This document shows positions 21,626 to 32,595 of a stretch of 64,000 nucleotides of DNA, in pieces. How positions within the stretch are numbered: the stretch's first letter is position 1; each line of letters begins with the position of its first letter. The notes below the pieces were generated by a model. The model ran no database searches and had not been told where the DNA came from. It worked only from the letters and a program-made list of their open reading frames with translations. The stretch comes from Abelmoschus esculentus (Eukaryota > Streptophyta > Magnoliopsida > Malvales > Malvaceae). Where the stretch lies: the NCBI GenBank assembly GCA_035048815.1, contig JAUCBN010000042.1:10757501-10821500 (forward strand), in the 5' to 3' direction. The position numbers and the translations under genes were made by a program.

Positions 21626-23006
21626 ATGTCTATTGTTATTGACTACTTTCGAAACCTTTTTTCATCCTCCTGTCCTACTATTGTAATGGAGGAAAACATT
21701 CTCACTATTGTTACTGAAACAATAAATAATGACCTTCTTAAGGACTTTACTCCAGATGAAGTTACCATTGCTTTTCAAGATGTTGACCCAAGGAAAGCTC
21801 CGGGAGTTGATGGCTTCCCAAGCGGCTTTTTTAGGAAGCATTGGGATATCCTAGGTCAAGAATTTATAAATCTCTTCCTCAAACTCTTAAGAGGGTCTAT
21901 TAATATGAAAGAGGTCAACCGTACTATCATTGTTCTTATACCCAAGATAAGCGACCCCACTATAATGCGACATCTCAGACCTATTAACCTTTACACAGTC
22001 ATATACAAGACAGTTGTGAAAGTCCTTGTTAACAAATTGAAGTCTATTATACCTTTATGTATAAGTGGTAATCAAGCTGCTTTTGTTCAAGGGCGGAACA
22101 TTACTGACAGTATTTTCAGTGCCCATGAGCTTATCCACACCTTAAATATCGATGAGACGTCACTTGCAAAAGGTGCTAGCTCAAAGCATGATATAGAAAA
22201 GGCCTTCGACTGTGTTGAATGGCCTTTCCTTGAATTAATTATGCTCAAGTTAGGTTTAACACCCACTGGGTATCCCTTATTATGAGTTGTGTATCATTCC
22301 AAGCACTTGTCAACGATTCCCTTTCATGCCCTTTCAAACTGATAGAGGGTTATGAGAAGGGGATCCTCTATCTCCCTTCTTTTTTCTTTTTTGTCCCAAG
22401 GCCTTTCAGCTTTGCTCAACGCTGAATAAGCAAATAGTAACCTCCCTAGACTTTATGCTAGTAGGAATGGTCCACGCATTGACCACCACCTATTTGCGGA
22501 TAATTGTGTCGTATTCATCAAGAATACAACAACAGAAGCTCAACGCCTTAAGGATGCTCTACATACTTATGCTACTTCGTCTGGGCAGGCGGTATACTTT
22601 GAAAAGTCTACTATTTTCTTTTCACGGAAAACCTCTATATCGCTTCGATCGAAAATCAATGATATCCTTCACGTAAGAGAAGTGGGTGATCCAGCTATTT
22701 ATCTAGGAGTCTCACTCTTAATAGGAAAGAACAAGATAGCGGCCTTGGGGTTTATTAGGGAAAAAATAAATGCCTGACTAAGTAAATGGGATAAACACCT
22801 TTTTTCCTTTAGTGGAAGAGAAATATTCATCAAATCAATCATACAATCTATGCCTCAATATGTTATGTCTTGGTACCTTCTACCACAAAACATTATTAAT
22901 GACATGACCACTTCGATATGCCGATACCGGTGGTATGGGAAAGTTGAATAAAAGGTTGGCATATGCTCCCTTGGGACACTATCTGTCTGCCTAAAGCAGC
23001 AGGAGG
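21626..23006 (+). pseudogene. LINE reverse transcriptase domain
   Basis: 21626-22285 encodes PRKAPGVDGFPSGFF, LIPKISDPT..LRPINL, NQAAFVQGRNITDS and KHDIEKAFDCVEW, the ordered RT blocks of L1 elements. The frame then shifts; 22480-22520 gives LFADNCVVFIK in place of the catalytic FADD, so one catalytic aspartate is lost. Later blocks YLGVSLLIGK, SKWDKHLFSFSGREIFIKS and MPQYVMSWY run to about 22900. Inactive. Confidence 0.85.
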
Positions 23007-24302
23007 TGATGCGCATTAAATATGCACAATTTAGTGCAAGTGAACACGTCGCCAAGTAATAAAGTGATGAGTAAATCGTGTATCTCTTCACAAGGATTGG
23101 TCTACTCAATATGTCTCCTTTAATCTTCTTGCTCTTTAAAGGAATAAAATAGAGACACAAGTGAATTTGGGTTAAACTAAAGAAAACTAAAATAAGGATA
23201 GAAGAATTGAATAATGAAAGTGGCCAGGATCCAGTTGTATTATATGGTGGAATTGATCAACTTTCGCACAACACTGCCTCGGCAAAACTGTAGATTACTA
23301 CCTCGACAGTGGTGATGCTCGTCTGTCGCGACAATCTCTTGCTCTTGGGAAGACTTTACCAAAGTTTGACAAAGTGTCCTTTAATGACTCCACTTATCTC
23401 TAAGTCGAAGCACTGTTGATGATCAGTCCCTGATGATACCTTTCAGCGTAAATCAATTATAATCATCAACAAATCCCATACTTCTTTTAGCCGCTGAAAC
23501 TCTTAACCTATCTCTAGGCCGAATTAGTGTTTCCCGATTGAAATACCGTACTTATTCTTTTCGTGAATTTAACTCTCTCGATATTAAATAAATGGATTAC
23601 TTACAAACTTCTCCCTCGAGCTTGAATGCAAGAACAAGGAATAGAAAAAAATAAGTAAACTTTGATATTTTATTGCATTGAAACAAGAAATAAAGTTTAA
23701 TCTCTTCACACTAATACTTTACAACCTTCACCTAAGCCTAAAGAAAACTAGAACATAATGTAAAGAAAGAAAAACTAAAAGATGAATCGGCTAGGTCTAA
23801 ACTCTCTAATTCCAAATTCTCTATTATGGTATGTTCTTTGGACGGCTAAGTCTTATATAGGCTTGGCCTAGGGTAAACCTTTCCTAAGTAGAATACAACT
23901 TGGAGTAGGGAACAAGTCATGTACATAAATAAAATATTTCCAAGTTTATTCCAACTAGGAGGCTTTCCCGCATGGCCTTTGTCTTAGGCTTTTCACGTGC
24001 TATCCAGCTCCGATCCTTGGGCTTCTTGTCCAACAATGTTCTCCTCAACTTGCCTACAGTATCGCTACTTGTCCTCTGCTGCCTCGGTATCAGGTCCTGC
24101 CTCGGCCTTAGTTACTGCCGCGGAAATACTTCTTCGTACAAGATACAAAAATACAGTAAAGCTTGCCTTTTTTGTAAATATTATCTTTATCAGTAAAATT
24201 GCTAAATAGTTCACATTAAGTACATGCATTGGTGTAGGTGTAGAATTGGTGATTAATGCCCATGAAAAGTGTACAAAGTGATGGTGAGTTGAGCACTTAT
24301 CA
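23007..24302 (-). repeat. B2 3' LTR
   Basis: 1296 bp, minus-strand start TGATAAGTGCTCAACTCACC, end ..GCGCATCA. It contains TGCCTCGGCA (23275) and TGTCGCGACA (23324) and a minus-strand TATATAA at 23853-23859. Left flank GGAGG (23002-23006) would be one half of the target duplication; the other half is missing. Confidence 0.88.
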
Positions 24303-24345
24303 CACCCCCAAAATTGAACTATTGCTTGTCCTCAAGTAATGCAAA
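24303..24345 (-). other. Terminal polypurine tract and hairpin, B2
   Basis: Minus strand: ACTTGAGGACAAGCAATAG, then TTCAATTTTGGGGGTG directly before the LTR start. The first part is the PPT-associated hairpin (CTTG AGGA CAAG). Confidence 0.75.
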
Positions 24346-24591
24346 CCATCAATTTGTCGAGCCTTATCCTCCCTTGGTCTTATGCTTTCATCTATTCTCC
24401 CCACCATAACTATGCCTCTTCTTTATTCTTAACCTTTCAGTTACATATAGATTTACCTATAAAACAAGCTATAAGGTTTGTGAGTGTGTGCGTTTTTATG
24501 GACAAGTTTGATTAAGGGCCTTCTTAGACAAGCTCTAAGTTCAAGACAAATAGACTTAGATTTAGTGTACTCCTCTTAAAAACAAAAATTT

Positions 24592-24742
24592 CTTGAGCCA
24601 ATTTTGGGCACCTCAAGGATTGTGTTTTCTCCTTAGTATTTTTTCTTTTTACTTGATAATCTTTTAAGCATTCTAGTGCCAATTTCGGACACCACTAGCA
24701 TGAAGAAGATTACTTCCTAGAGCCGGTGATAGGCACCTCTAG
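24592..24742 (-). other. Three 26-nt hairpins (B2)
   Basis: At 24592-24617 (CTTGAG/CTCAAG), 24673-24698 (CTAGTG/CACTAG) and 24717-24742 (CTAGAG/CTCTAG), each exactly 26 nt. CTAGTG/CACTAG is a stem variant not seen in B1 and is perfectly compensated. Order and spacing mirror B1 8416-8566. Confidence 0.8.
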
Positions 24743-25195
24743 TCACCTTTCCAAAAATCTAAGTTTTTATCACCTAAGTTCATTAAAAGAATTCTTATAG
24801 TGAAACAAGTCCCAAGAGTGTTTATAAGATCAACCTTGTGGCAAGCTTCTAAGTTTTCTCCTTAAGTATTCTAGGGTTAAGTTTTCTAAACAGGACCTAT
24901 CCATGGTAAGGAGAAAGACTTCAATAGCCTTAAAAGAATAAACTAAGGAAAAATTGATGAAAAGTAGTGCAAAAGTATGGGAAACAAATTTAAGTAAGAT
25001 GGTGGACATAAAATTTTTGAAAAATCACTTAAATACTCTGTTTTCATGGCAAGGCTGCGATAGTAGATTGCCTCGGCAGTGTCTCTACACTACAAACTCG
25101 AACCAAGCATTATTCTCAATGCTTATATTAGGGGCACATAGTAGGCAACAAAATAAGAAACGAAAACAAGGATGTAGATAAAAGCAACATAAAAA
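24743..25195 (-). other. B2 3' UTR with internal hairpin/polypurine module
   Basis: No gene. Minus strand at about 25085-25125 reads AAGCATTGAGAATAATGCTT (7-bp stem), then GGTTCGAGTTTGTAGTG, the decayed internal polypurine module. TGCCTCGGCA lies at 25069. Confidence 0.6.
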
Positions 25196-26717
25196 TTATA
25201 AGGACTCTGAAGAGTTGTTATCGACAATTAATTTTCTAGGTCTTGTTGCTGATTGCTTCGTCCTTGGTGATGGCGAAGGCTGAGTTTTTGCTTGTCTTGG
25301 TGGCTAAACTCTTGTTGGTGGTGTCCGTTACATGGGAGCGTTCACCTCTTCTCCTCCTTCATCTCCGGTAAATTCCTCAATGATCATTACATCCGTCTCG
25401 CCATCTACCTCTGTATCTACCCTGGCATGATGGATGCTTGGTTCGGCAGCGTCTGAACTTTGATGTACATAGGCATCTATCTCAGCAGATAGACTGCCCA
25501 TGATGATGGGGGATCTTGGGGGACTGCTGAAGACCGCCCTCCTCTTGGATGGTCTTCTACTGGAAGATGATACCGCGACAGAGTTTGCTACCATAGATGG
25601 GCCAGCAGCATGAATTGCTGTTGAGGGCCTATGGGGAAGAATGGTCTTGGTCCTCCTAGAGCTAGAATCGTTTCTGTATAGGGTGCAACTGTTACGATCA
25701 TGTTGGTTTGGAACTCCGAAAACTGCACCCCTTGGTCTGGAAAGTTATGAATTGTCTGTATTGTTGAAGTCCCTCTGATACTCCATGTATCGTTACTTCC
25801 TAAGATCCATAGCTACCATCCTATGTAGAATCTCCTAGTACGGGTCTGCTACGACAGTGGTGTGGGCAGTGTCAGGCATGTCTGTTGTGTATTGGGCCCC
25901 GACAACAGTATTAGTGGTGAACTGCTGAGGAGCTGCCGGACTGGCTCTGCTTGTGCGATCTGCATGATTTTGTGGCAGAAGTCTTTGGTCCATCCTCGTC
26001 TATGGGCTGTGAATTCATCAGTTTCTGCCATGGGTACACCTGCTGCAGTACAAATTCCACTAATCAAATAAGGGAAATATAAAGGTCCTCTATCTTTCTT
26101 ACCGCACTCGTAGATTTCCCTTAGAATAATTTCTCCAACATTGATGCTCCGTTTGTTGATGATAGATTGGATGAGCACTAATCTTTTTTGATCCAACTTG
26201 CTATTGTGGGAGGTTGGGATGAGGCGTCTCTTGACAAAGGTGTTCCAAAGCTTAGCCTCGGGCTTAAGGTTCTGCCTTGCCACTGATCCTTTATGGGCAC
26301 CGGTCTTCCAAGGAGTATTCTCGTAGCAAAGGTCGTCCTTTATCAGCTCATAATCTTCTGTTGTGATGTCCTCCATGAATTCAGCATGGACATCACGTAT
26401 AGGTATGAGGCCGTAGAAATCGTTGATTGTCTCGGCATCAAGCTTGACAAGCCTGCCTTGGCAGTGGACATAGAGAGAGTCATTGCTCGGCCCATGCGCA
26501 TAGAATTTCCGCACGATGATGGCATTGGCCTGGATGGGTTGTAGACAAAAGATCTCCCAATCATGATATTTTATCTTATCGAACAAGTAGTGCTTGGTGC
26601 CGAAGTTTTCTTCATCAGAATGTTGGAACCCTTGTTCCTCCCATAGTTGTCGAGCAATGAAAGTCTGTTGAATCGGTCTTCAATGATGGCTGAGGCAAAT
26701 CGGTTGTAGGTGGCCAT
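25196..26717 (-). pseudogene. ORF3 (putative plant transposon protein), B2 copy
   Basis: ATG at 26717 opens MATYNRFASA. A frameshift near 26660 precedes the main frame (25849-26586), which carries FDKIKYHDWEIFCLQPIQAN, FYGLIPIRDVHAEFMEDI, DDLCYENTPW, WNTFVKRRLIPTSHNS and INKRSINVGEIILREIYE. A second shift near 25870 leads to the C-terminal part (25328-25594) with basic SSRRPSKRRAVFSSPPRS and an acidic tail; the stop is at 25196-25198 after ..SSESL. About 507 codons. No membrane helix or signal peptide is visible. Function unknown; the basic motif suggests a nuclear protein. Confidence 0.8.
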
Positions 26718-27166
26718 GTGTAAGTATTGGAGATTCTTGGAGTTTTTTCTTGAAAAGTTCTGAAAATTGATAGAGCTTGTAAGTAGGCAAAGTGTATTTT
26801 GAGAGCAAGATTAGCAAGTATTATAAAGAAAATAAGAATGCAAGAGTGAATAGTTAAAGAGGGAGAGATTGCTTATAGAGTCCTCGGTCTTGTAGCTGTT
26901 TAACTTTTACTAGCGTTTGCATTTACTGCCATGGTGAGAATCTCGGCAGACTAACCATTACACTATTCTGCTTGTTGGGACTGCTTCGGCTCTAACACTG
27001 TTTTCTTCCCCGGCAGTAATTTTCCTATTGTGAACTATTTCTCCTTTATAGCTTATTATCCTAAAAATTAAACATAAACAAAAAAATAATTAAAGCAAAT
27101 ATAGTTATAGAAATTAACTTTAAACTAAACTAATCTTAATATAATAATAAAAAGAAAAGGAAGAGA
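26718..27166 (-). promoter_or_regulatory. ORF3 leader of B2
   Basis: About 450 bp between pol stop and ORF3 ATG, aligning with the B1, B3 and B4 leaders. It contains a minus-strand TATA-like CTCTATAAGC (26871-26880) and degenerate remnants of the AACGG cluster. TGCCATGGTG and CTCGGCAG-type palindrome derivatives lie at 26925-26955. No coding sequence. Confidence 0.5.
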
Positions 27167-28290
27167 TTATGTCACTGGGGGAGTGCATGCAAATGCATCT
27201 CCTAAGGTGATTATCTCTTGTTGGCCATAGCAATTCTTCAGATGTTGGCCATTCTCCTTGGCTTCATGTTCATCCCTTCTTGTTTTGATCTTCACTGCAC
27301 CCTGCATGTCTGGAAGATTTGTTGTCATGTTGGGTTCCTCTACTTTAAATTTCCTGCCAAAAATTCTGTTATAGCAAGCAAGCATCCATTTTTCTACCGA
27401 GCTTCTTGCCAAGGCAGTGGCTGTTGATACAGGAAATCTTTGTGCCTGCATCTGTGGTGTGGAGGACTTTGCACTCTTCTACATCATCATACATTTTTAG
27501 ATTGTGGAAGGCATTGAGTTTGACTTGTTGGTCATTGACCCTCATTGTCAACTCTCTTATTTCCACATCAATTAGTGTTCGTCCAGTGGCAAGGAAAGGT
27601 CTTCCAAGGATGATCGGTACATTATCATCTGCTTCACAATCAAGGATAAGAAAATCAGCAGGAAAATGAATTTATCTTCTCTTACCAGTATATCCTCAAT
27701 TTTTCCTTCGGGCTTCACATATGATCGACCCGCAAGTTGCAGCATTACATTTATGGGTTTTGCCCTTCCAATTCTAAGCTTTTGGAAGACGGATTTAGGC
27801 ATTAGGTTGATCTTGCTCCAAGGTCGCATAGGGCTTTTCCTTCGTAATGGTTACCTATTGCACAAGGTATTGTAAAGCATCCAGGATCCTTCAATTTTGG
27901 TGACATGTGGTTGTGCAGCATTGCCATACATCCTTCAGTAGCAGCAACTATTTCGAACTCATCAAGCCTCATTCTCTTAGACACAATGTCTTTCAAGAAC
28001 TTAACATAATTATGCATTTGTTCAATTACCACTACAAATGGCAAGTTAATGTGGACTTGCTTTAAAATATCAAGAAATTTCTTAAATTGATGGTCTTGTT
28101 TTTGCTTTTCCAACCTTTGTGGGAAAGGTGGTGGTGGTCTCATCTCTTTCAGGGTTTCTTTAGTTTGGAATTTAATACCTGGAACCACTGGGTCTGTTGC
28201 TTTCTCGGCAGCTTGTTCAGATACAGCCGAGTGCTCTGTTGGGGCAACAATTTCTACTGTGACATAATCAGTTAATTCAGCATCCAAGTC
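27167..28290 (-). pseudogene. Protease ORF without RT (B2 pol)
   Basis: From right to left: KFQTKETLKEMRPPPPFPQR, QFKKFLDILKQVHINLPF, KDPGCFTIPCAIGNHYEGKA, the active-site block LCDLGARSTLMPKSVF (normally CDLGASINLMP), then in shifted frames YVKPEGKIEDILVR, LGRPFLATG and VNDQQVKLNAFHNLK. A distinctive C-terminal peptide ITLGDAFACTPPVT ends at a stop at 27167. D-L-G replaces the D-T/S-G of most retropepsins, as is usual in Athila-type proteases. Several frameshifts inactivate this copy. The C-terminus is shared with B3 and B4, so the ORF really ends here and was not cut at random. Confidence 0.8.
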
Positions 28291-28518
28291 CTCTTTCTCT
28301 GTTTCTTCTTATTGGACTTTGTCTGTTGGGTTTTCTACTTTTTCCTTTAGCTGTAGACCACTTCTAGTAGTGATTGCCTTACACTATTCATGGCCCATTA
28401 TCTTAGCAACTTCAGCATTGCTAGATAATCCTCCTTGTGGTCTAGTATTTATGTTCTGGGCAAAATGCCCAACCAGAGTTTCCAGTGCTTTCATAGCAGC
28501 CTCTTGGTTCAGCAACCT
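28290..28518 (-). pseudogene. gag C-terminal fragment (B2)
   Basis: Minus-strand frame gives RLLNQEAAMKALETLVGHFA, NTRPQGGLSSNAEVAKIMGH and KAITTRSGLQLKE, the region after the zinc knuckle and equivalent to B4 52290-52460. It starts abruptly at 28518 beside LTR sequence. Confidence 0.75.
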
Positions 28519-29242
28519 TGATGCGTGTTAGATATGCGCAATTTTAGTGCAAGTGAACACGTCGCTAAGAAATAAAGTGATGAGTATCAAGTATCGTCTA
28601 CTCAGGAATTGGTATACCTAATATGCTTCCTTTGATCTTCTTGCTCTGCAAAGAAAATAAAATAAAAACACAAGTGATTGAGTTATGATTAAACTAAATA
28701 ATAAAAACTAAATAAAGATAGAAAATTTAGATAAAGAAGGTGGCTAGGATCCAGTTGTGTTGTATAGTGGATTTTGTCAACTCGTTTCTTTTCAATGCAA
28801 TTATACGACACTACCTCGGTAGAACTGCAGATTACTACCTCGACAGTGAAGATACTCGTCTGCCACTGCAATCCCTTGCTCTTGGGCATACTTTACCAAA
28901 GTTCGGCAAAGTGTCCTTAGATGACTCCTCTTATCCCTAAGTTGAAGTACTGTTGATGACCAGTCCTTGATGATACCTCCCGGCGTGAATCAATTATAAT
29001 CAACAACCAATCTCACACTTTTATTAGGCGTTGAAACTGTAAACCTATCCCTAGGCCGAGTAAGTGTTCCATGATAGAAATACCATACTTATTCCTTTCG
29101 TGAATCTAACTCTCCCAATATTAAATAAATGGATGACTTACAAACTTCTCTCCCGAGCATGAATGTAAGAACAAAGAATGATAAAGAATAAGCAAACTTT
29201 GACATTTTATTGTATAGGAAATAAGAAACAAAGTTTAACTTC
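28519..29242 (-). repeat. B2 5' LTR fragment
   Basis: About 724 bp: the 3' half of a B LTR (minus-strand end ..CACGCATCA at 28519), reaching the block CAATAAAATGTCAAAGTTTGC before being cut by E at 29243. The promoter half is missing. Confidence 0.8.
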
Positions 29243-30657
29243 TGATAAGTGCTCAAAAATCCTATTTTTTATATCATTCTCCCACTCGATTATTGCTAGT
29301 AAAGAACAAATTTAATGGCAATAACGGATATTTCTGGTCATTTTCCATACTTCAGCATCTGAATGAATACTCAATACATGAATTTATCTATTATTTAGCA
29401 TAAAATAGATGCATTTGATGGTTTTCTTTCTTAAGATAGAAAACTGCATCATAGGAATTGTCAAGCAAAGAAGATGGATGCTGGAAACTGAAGCTAAAAT
29501 GAAGATAAGTACCCGCCTTGGCAGTACATTGACGTCGCGACAACACCTAAGGCCGCGGCAGAACCCGAAAAGGCAAATGTTAATATGATAGGCGATTTGA
29601 AGAGAAAAATAAGGTGAACGTTTTAAGACAAGCGGCATAGAAATCGGAGTTGGGAAATACACGAAAAGACAATGTCATAGGCCACGAGGGAAAAGAATCC
29701 TTATAGAAATAAAATAAAGATCTTTCATTTATGTCCTTAACTTGTGTTTTACTTCAAGTTGTATTCCTACTTTGAATAGGATTGTTCTAGGCCAAGCCTA
29801 TATAAATCATAACATATGTAGAAAGGAGGATATCTTGAAATCAAGTGTTCATAGAAAACCCTAAACTTCTCCATCGTCCTCTAGGGTTTAGGTGAAGGTT
29901 GTCGAGTATTTGTGAGAAGAGATTGTACTTCGTTTCTTGTTTCAATGCAATAAAATATCAAGTTTTGCTTGTTCTTTTCCATTCATTGTTCTTGCATTCA
30001 AGCTCGAGAGAGAAGTTTGTGAGTAACCCATTTATCTAATATCGAGAGTGTTAGATTCACGAAAAGAATAAGTACGATATTTCAATCGGGAAATACTAAC
30101 TCGGCCTAGAGATAGGTTATTGTTTCAGCGGCTAAAAGAAGTGTGGGATTGGTTAATGATCATAATTGATTAACGCTGAGAGGTATCATCAAGGACTGGG
30201 CTTCAATAACACTTTGACTTAGAGATAAGCGGAGTCATCAAAGGATACTTTGCCGAACTTTAGTAAAGTCCACCCAAAAGAGTAAGAGATTGTCGCGGCG
30301 GACGAGCATCACCGCTGTCGAGGTAGTAATCTTCAGTATTGTCGAGGCAGTGATGTGCGATTGCATTGGACAAAAACAAGTCTATTGAATCTACAATACG
30401 ACGCAACTGGATCCTGCTATACACTTTTTCATCCTTGATTTCTTCATCATTTATCTTTATTGTTTTAATTAGTTTTCTTAGTTATAATTCACCCCCCAAA
30501 ATTTGTGTCTTTTATTTTATTCTTATAGAGCGACAAGACAAAGGTTGCATATTAAGTAGATCAATCCTTGTGGAGATGATACACGATAATACTTATCACT
30601 TTTTTACTTGACGACGTATACACTTGCACTACAATTGCGCATATTTTGCACATATTA
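29243..30657 (+). repeat. E 5' LTR
   Basis: About 1415 bp, start TGATAAGTGCTCAAAAATCC. TATA box TATATAAAT at 29799-29807 after CTAGGCCAAGCC, AATAAA at about 29949, and an end close to GCACATATTA. GGCCGCGGCA and related palindromes occur at 29515-29560. Confidence 0.85.
29799..29807 (+). promoter_or_regulatory. LTR TATA box (E 5' LTR)
   Basis: TATATAAAT preceded by TTCTAGGCCAAGCC; same block at 33155 in the 3' LTR. Confidence 0.7.
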
Positions 30658-30663
30658 AGTTTT

Positions 30664-30681
30664 TGGCGTCGTTGTTGGGGA
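30664..30681 (+). other. tRNA-Asp primer-binding site, degenerate (E)
   Basis: TGGCGTCGTTGTTGGGGA differs from the A site TGGCGCCGTTGCCGGGGA by three C-to-T changes, the pattern expected from decay of methylated cytosines. Confidence 0.8.
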
Positions 30682-30960
30682 TTGACAACTAAATTTTGTT
30701 ATCTTTATGTTCTCGCATTTAGTTTTATTTAAAAACAAAATTAAAAAAATCCTAAACTAATCAGGGTTATTTTGACCTGGCCATCAGAACAAAACTGGTA
30801 TGATTGTCGCGAGGTAGATAACCGCGGTGTATTCCAGTAGCTGATCCAAGAATTCTTCAAGACATGAAAAAGCACGAACAGTTCGTGATTATTTGGAGGA
30901 AGACTTGGATGGACTGCCTAAACAAGACCAACCGAGGCAACCTTTGTCGCGGTAGCACAA
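30682..30960 (+). pseudogene. gag N-terminal fragment (E)
   Basis: At about 30871-30940 one frame reads ARTVRDYLEEDLDGLP, matching LTVRDFLVEDLNGLNP near the gag start of B4 (about 51160). Upstream sequence has stops. The gag core, knuckle and protease are absent. Confidence 0.6.
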
Positions 30961-31229
30961 CCCTTAAGCAGAAATATATCAGAAAGAAATCACCTGACGA
31001 GAAGACAGCGACTGGGACATCAGCTCTCCTCCATTCAAAAAGGGGAAGATGGTTGCTGCTGGATATGCATTTTATTGCACCCTTGCAGTAACCTAAATTT
31101 TTATCTCTCTGTTCCTATTCACTTTTATGCTTTAGGAATCAGTTTTTAGTTTTTAGTTTAGGAATTAGAGTTTAAACTTCTTGCAATTTAGTTTTATTGT
31201 TTTTATTAATATTCTTTGCAATTATTTAG
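30961..31229 (+). other. E interior, unassigned
   Basis: Short frames without recognisable domains, then T-rich sequence (31090-31229) ending CAATTATTTAG before the ORF3 remnant, which resembles a polypyrimidine tract and 3' splice site. Confidence 0.35.
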
Positions 31230-31361
31230 GAAGGAAACACAAGAAGGATAAGTCAAGAAGCACATCAAAACAGCCCTGAAATCAAGCTCACTGTCCCACC
31301 TAAGAAACGGCGAAGGTTGCTGGCCGCCCAAATGCAAGTGACGGCGGGTTTGCGTCTCTAG
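31230..31361 (+). pseudogene. ORF3 C-terminal fragment (E)
   Basis: One open frame ends LTVPPKKRRRLLAAQMQVTA and stops at 31359-31361. PPKKRRR (31296-31316) is a textbook monopartite nuclear localisation signal. It sits where A and B ORF3 also carry basic clusters. Confidence 0.5.
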
Positions 31362-31943
31362 AACTTTATCTCCCCCGTTTTATTTCCATACTTCTTCATT
31401 ATTGTTTTCTAGTACAGTTTTTAGTATCTTTCTCCACAAACTTCACACCAACTGATGACCCTCAGGATATAGAAGAGGCCAGATGCAATATCTAAAAATT
31501 GGTTTATCTTTTCCTTGTCTCTTAATTTTTATCTTGTCTTTAATTGTTGCCTTATGGTCAGATACATGAAGTGAGGATAATGCATCCCTCGAGTTTGGGG
31601 GAGTATTGATCCTATTTTCTGCCTTATAAATATCTGTCATGTATGAAAGTTATTCAGATTATCCTACTACTGCCTTAATTTTTGTCTTTACAGTATTTTC
31701 AATTTGATACAAATTTTTTGTTTAAGTTTATTGAATTTTATTAAAACTGCCGCGGCAACAATATATTCTCTAGCTGCCGCAACAATATGCACCATTCACC
31801 AGACTTGAATTCAGAAAGGTTTACTAGAATTAGTACTTAGGATTAGACTATGAGCCTGAAAACATCCTAAACACTGCTAGTCTTAGTTGATTCTAAAAGT
31901 TCTTTTCTTTGAAAAGCAATAAGAACTTAGACTTAGATTGTAA

Positions 31944-32172
31944 CTAGAGGTGCCTATCACCGGCTCTAGTTTAGTCCATAGAGGTGCCTATGACTGTCTC
32001 TAGGACTTAGGTTTCTCCCACTTACTAGAGGTGCCTACCACCGGCTCTAGTTTAGTCCATAGAGGTGCCTATGACTGACTTTAGGACTTAGGTTTCTCCC
32101 ACTTACTATAGGTGCCTATCACTGACTCTAGTAATAGTAGTTAACATTTGAGGTGCCCAAAACCGGCTCAAG
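31944..32172 (+). other. Six 26-nt hairpins (E)
   Basis: At 31944-31969, 31978-32003, 32025-32050, 32059-32084, 32106-32131 and 32147-32172. Stems are CTAGAG/CTCTAG, ATAGAG/CTCTAG, CTAGAG/CTCTAG, ATAGAG/CTTTAG, CTATAG/CTCTAG and TTTGAG/CTCAAG. The first pair is tandemly duplicated with period 81 bp (31944 against 32025), so the array grew by duplication. Central part GTGCC..GG as in B1 and B2. Confidence 0.8.
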
Positions 32173-32440
32173 CAATATAAGTTTATAGTAATATAGATTT
32201 ATATACCACTGTAGGGAGAAGAAAAGAAAAAGAATTAAATAAAAATTTTAGTCGGAAGTCATGAGCTAAAAAAAGAATTAGAACTTATAAAATCATCTTT
32301 GATATAGCTACGCACATACCCACTAAGACTCATAGTCCAGTTCTGAGGAATTCCTAGAACCAAGAAGCGGCCGAGTCAAGAAAGGAATTCTGTCGCGGTA
32401 GGTAGGATGGTATATTACCTTAAAATTCCTTACTTAAATT

Positions 32441-32595
32441 TATCTTTTGCATTGTTTGAGGACAAGCAATAGTTCGAGTTTGAGGGTGTGATGAGTGCCT
32501 AAAAGTCCTCATCTTTTACATCATTTTCCCACTCGATTATTTTTTATTATCTTTTGCATTGCTTGAGGACAAGCAATAGTTCGAGTTTGAGGGTG
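32441..32595 (+). repeat. Duplicated polypurine tract/LTR junction (E)
   Basis: TATCTTTTGCATT, the hairpin TTGCTTGAGGACAAGCAA and GAGTTTGAGGGTG occur twice, 107 bp apart (32441 and 32548 starts; the first hairpin has TTG for CTTG). After the first copy only about 55 bp of LTR start (from 32489, TGATGAGTGC) is present; the full LTR begins after the second at 32596. Confidence 0.8.

Larger units (their letters stand above)
20341..23006 (+). mobile_element. L1-type LINE, 5' and central part, interrupted by B2
   Basis: An ORF2-type sequence with an apurinic endonuclease domain (20467 to about 21180) and a reverse transcriptase domain (about 21626-23006), both carrying stops and frameshifts. The coding frame ends at 23006 in a CLPKAAGG motif. 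In plant LINEs this is followed by LGFR, but here the B2 LTR starts. The 3' half is not found elsewhere in the window. Confidence 0.85.
23007..29242 (-). mobile_element. B2: non-autonomous Athila-like element (gag-PR-ORF3)
   Basis: Minus-strand element inserted in the LINE. Right to left: 5' LTR fragment (28519-29242), gag C-terminus (28290-28518), protease ORF (27167-28290), ORF3 (25196-26717), 3' UTR with three hairpins, polypurine tract and 3' LTR (23007-24302). No RT, RNase H or integrase lies between protease and ORF3 (about 450 bp). The primer site and most of gag were lost where the LTR joins gag at 28519. Element E begins inside the 5' LTR at 29243. Confidence 0.85.
31362..32595 (+). 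other. E 3' UTR: polypurine module, hairpins, duplicated junction
   Basis: No gene. GAGTTTGGGGGAG at 31591-31603 after GTGAGGATAATGC is the internal polypurine module. TGCCGCGGCA lies at 31748. Six hairpins occupy 31944-32172. Two copies of the terminal junction follow (32441-32547 and 32548 on). Confidence 0.7.
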
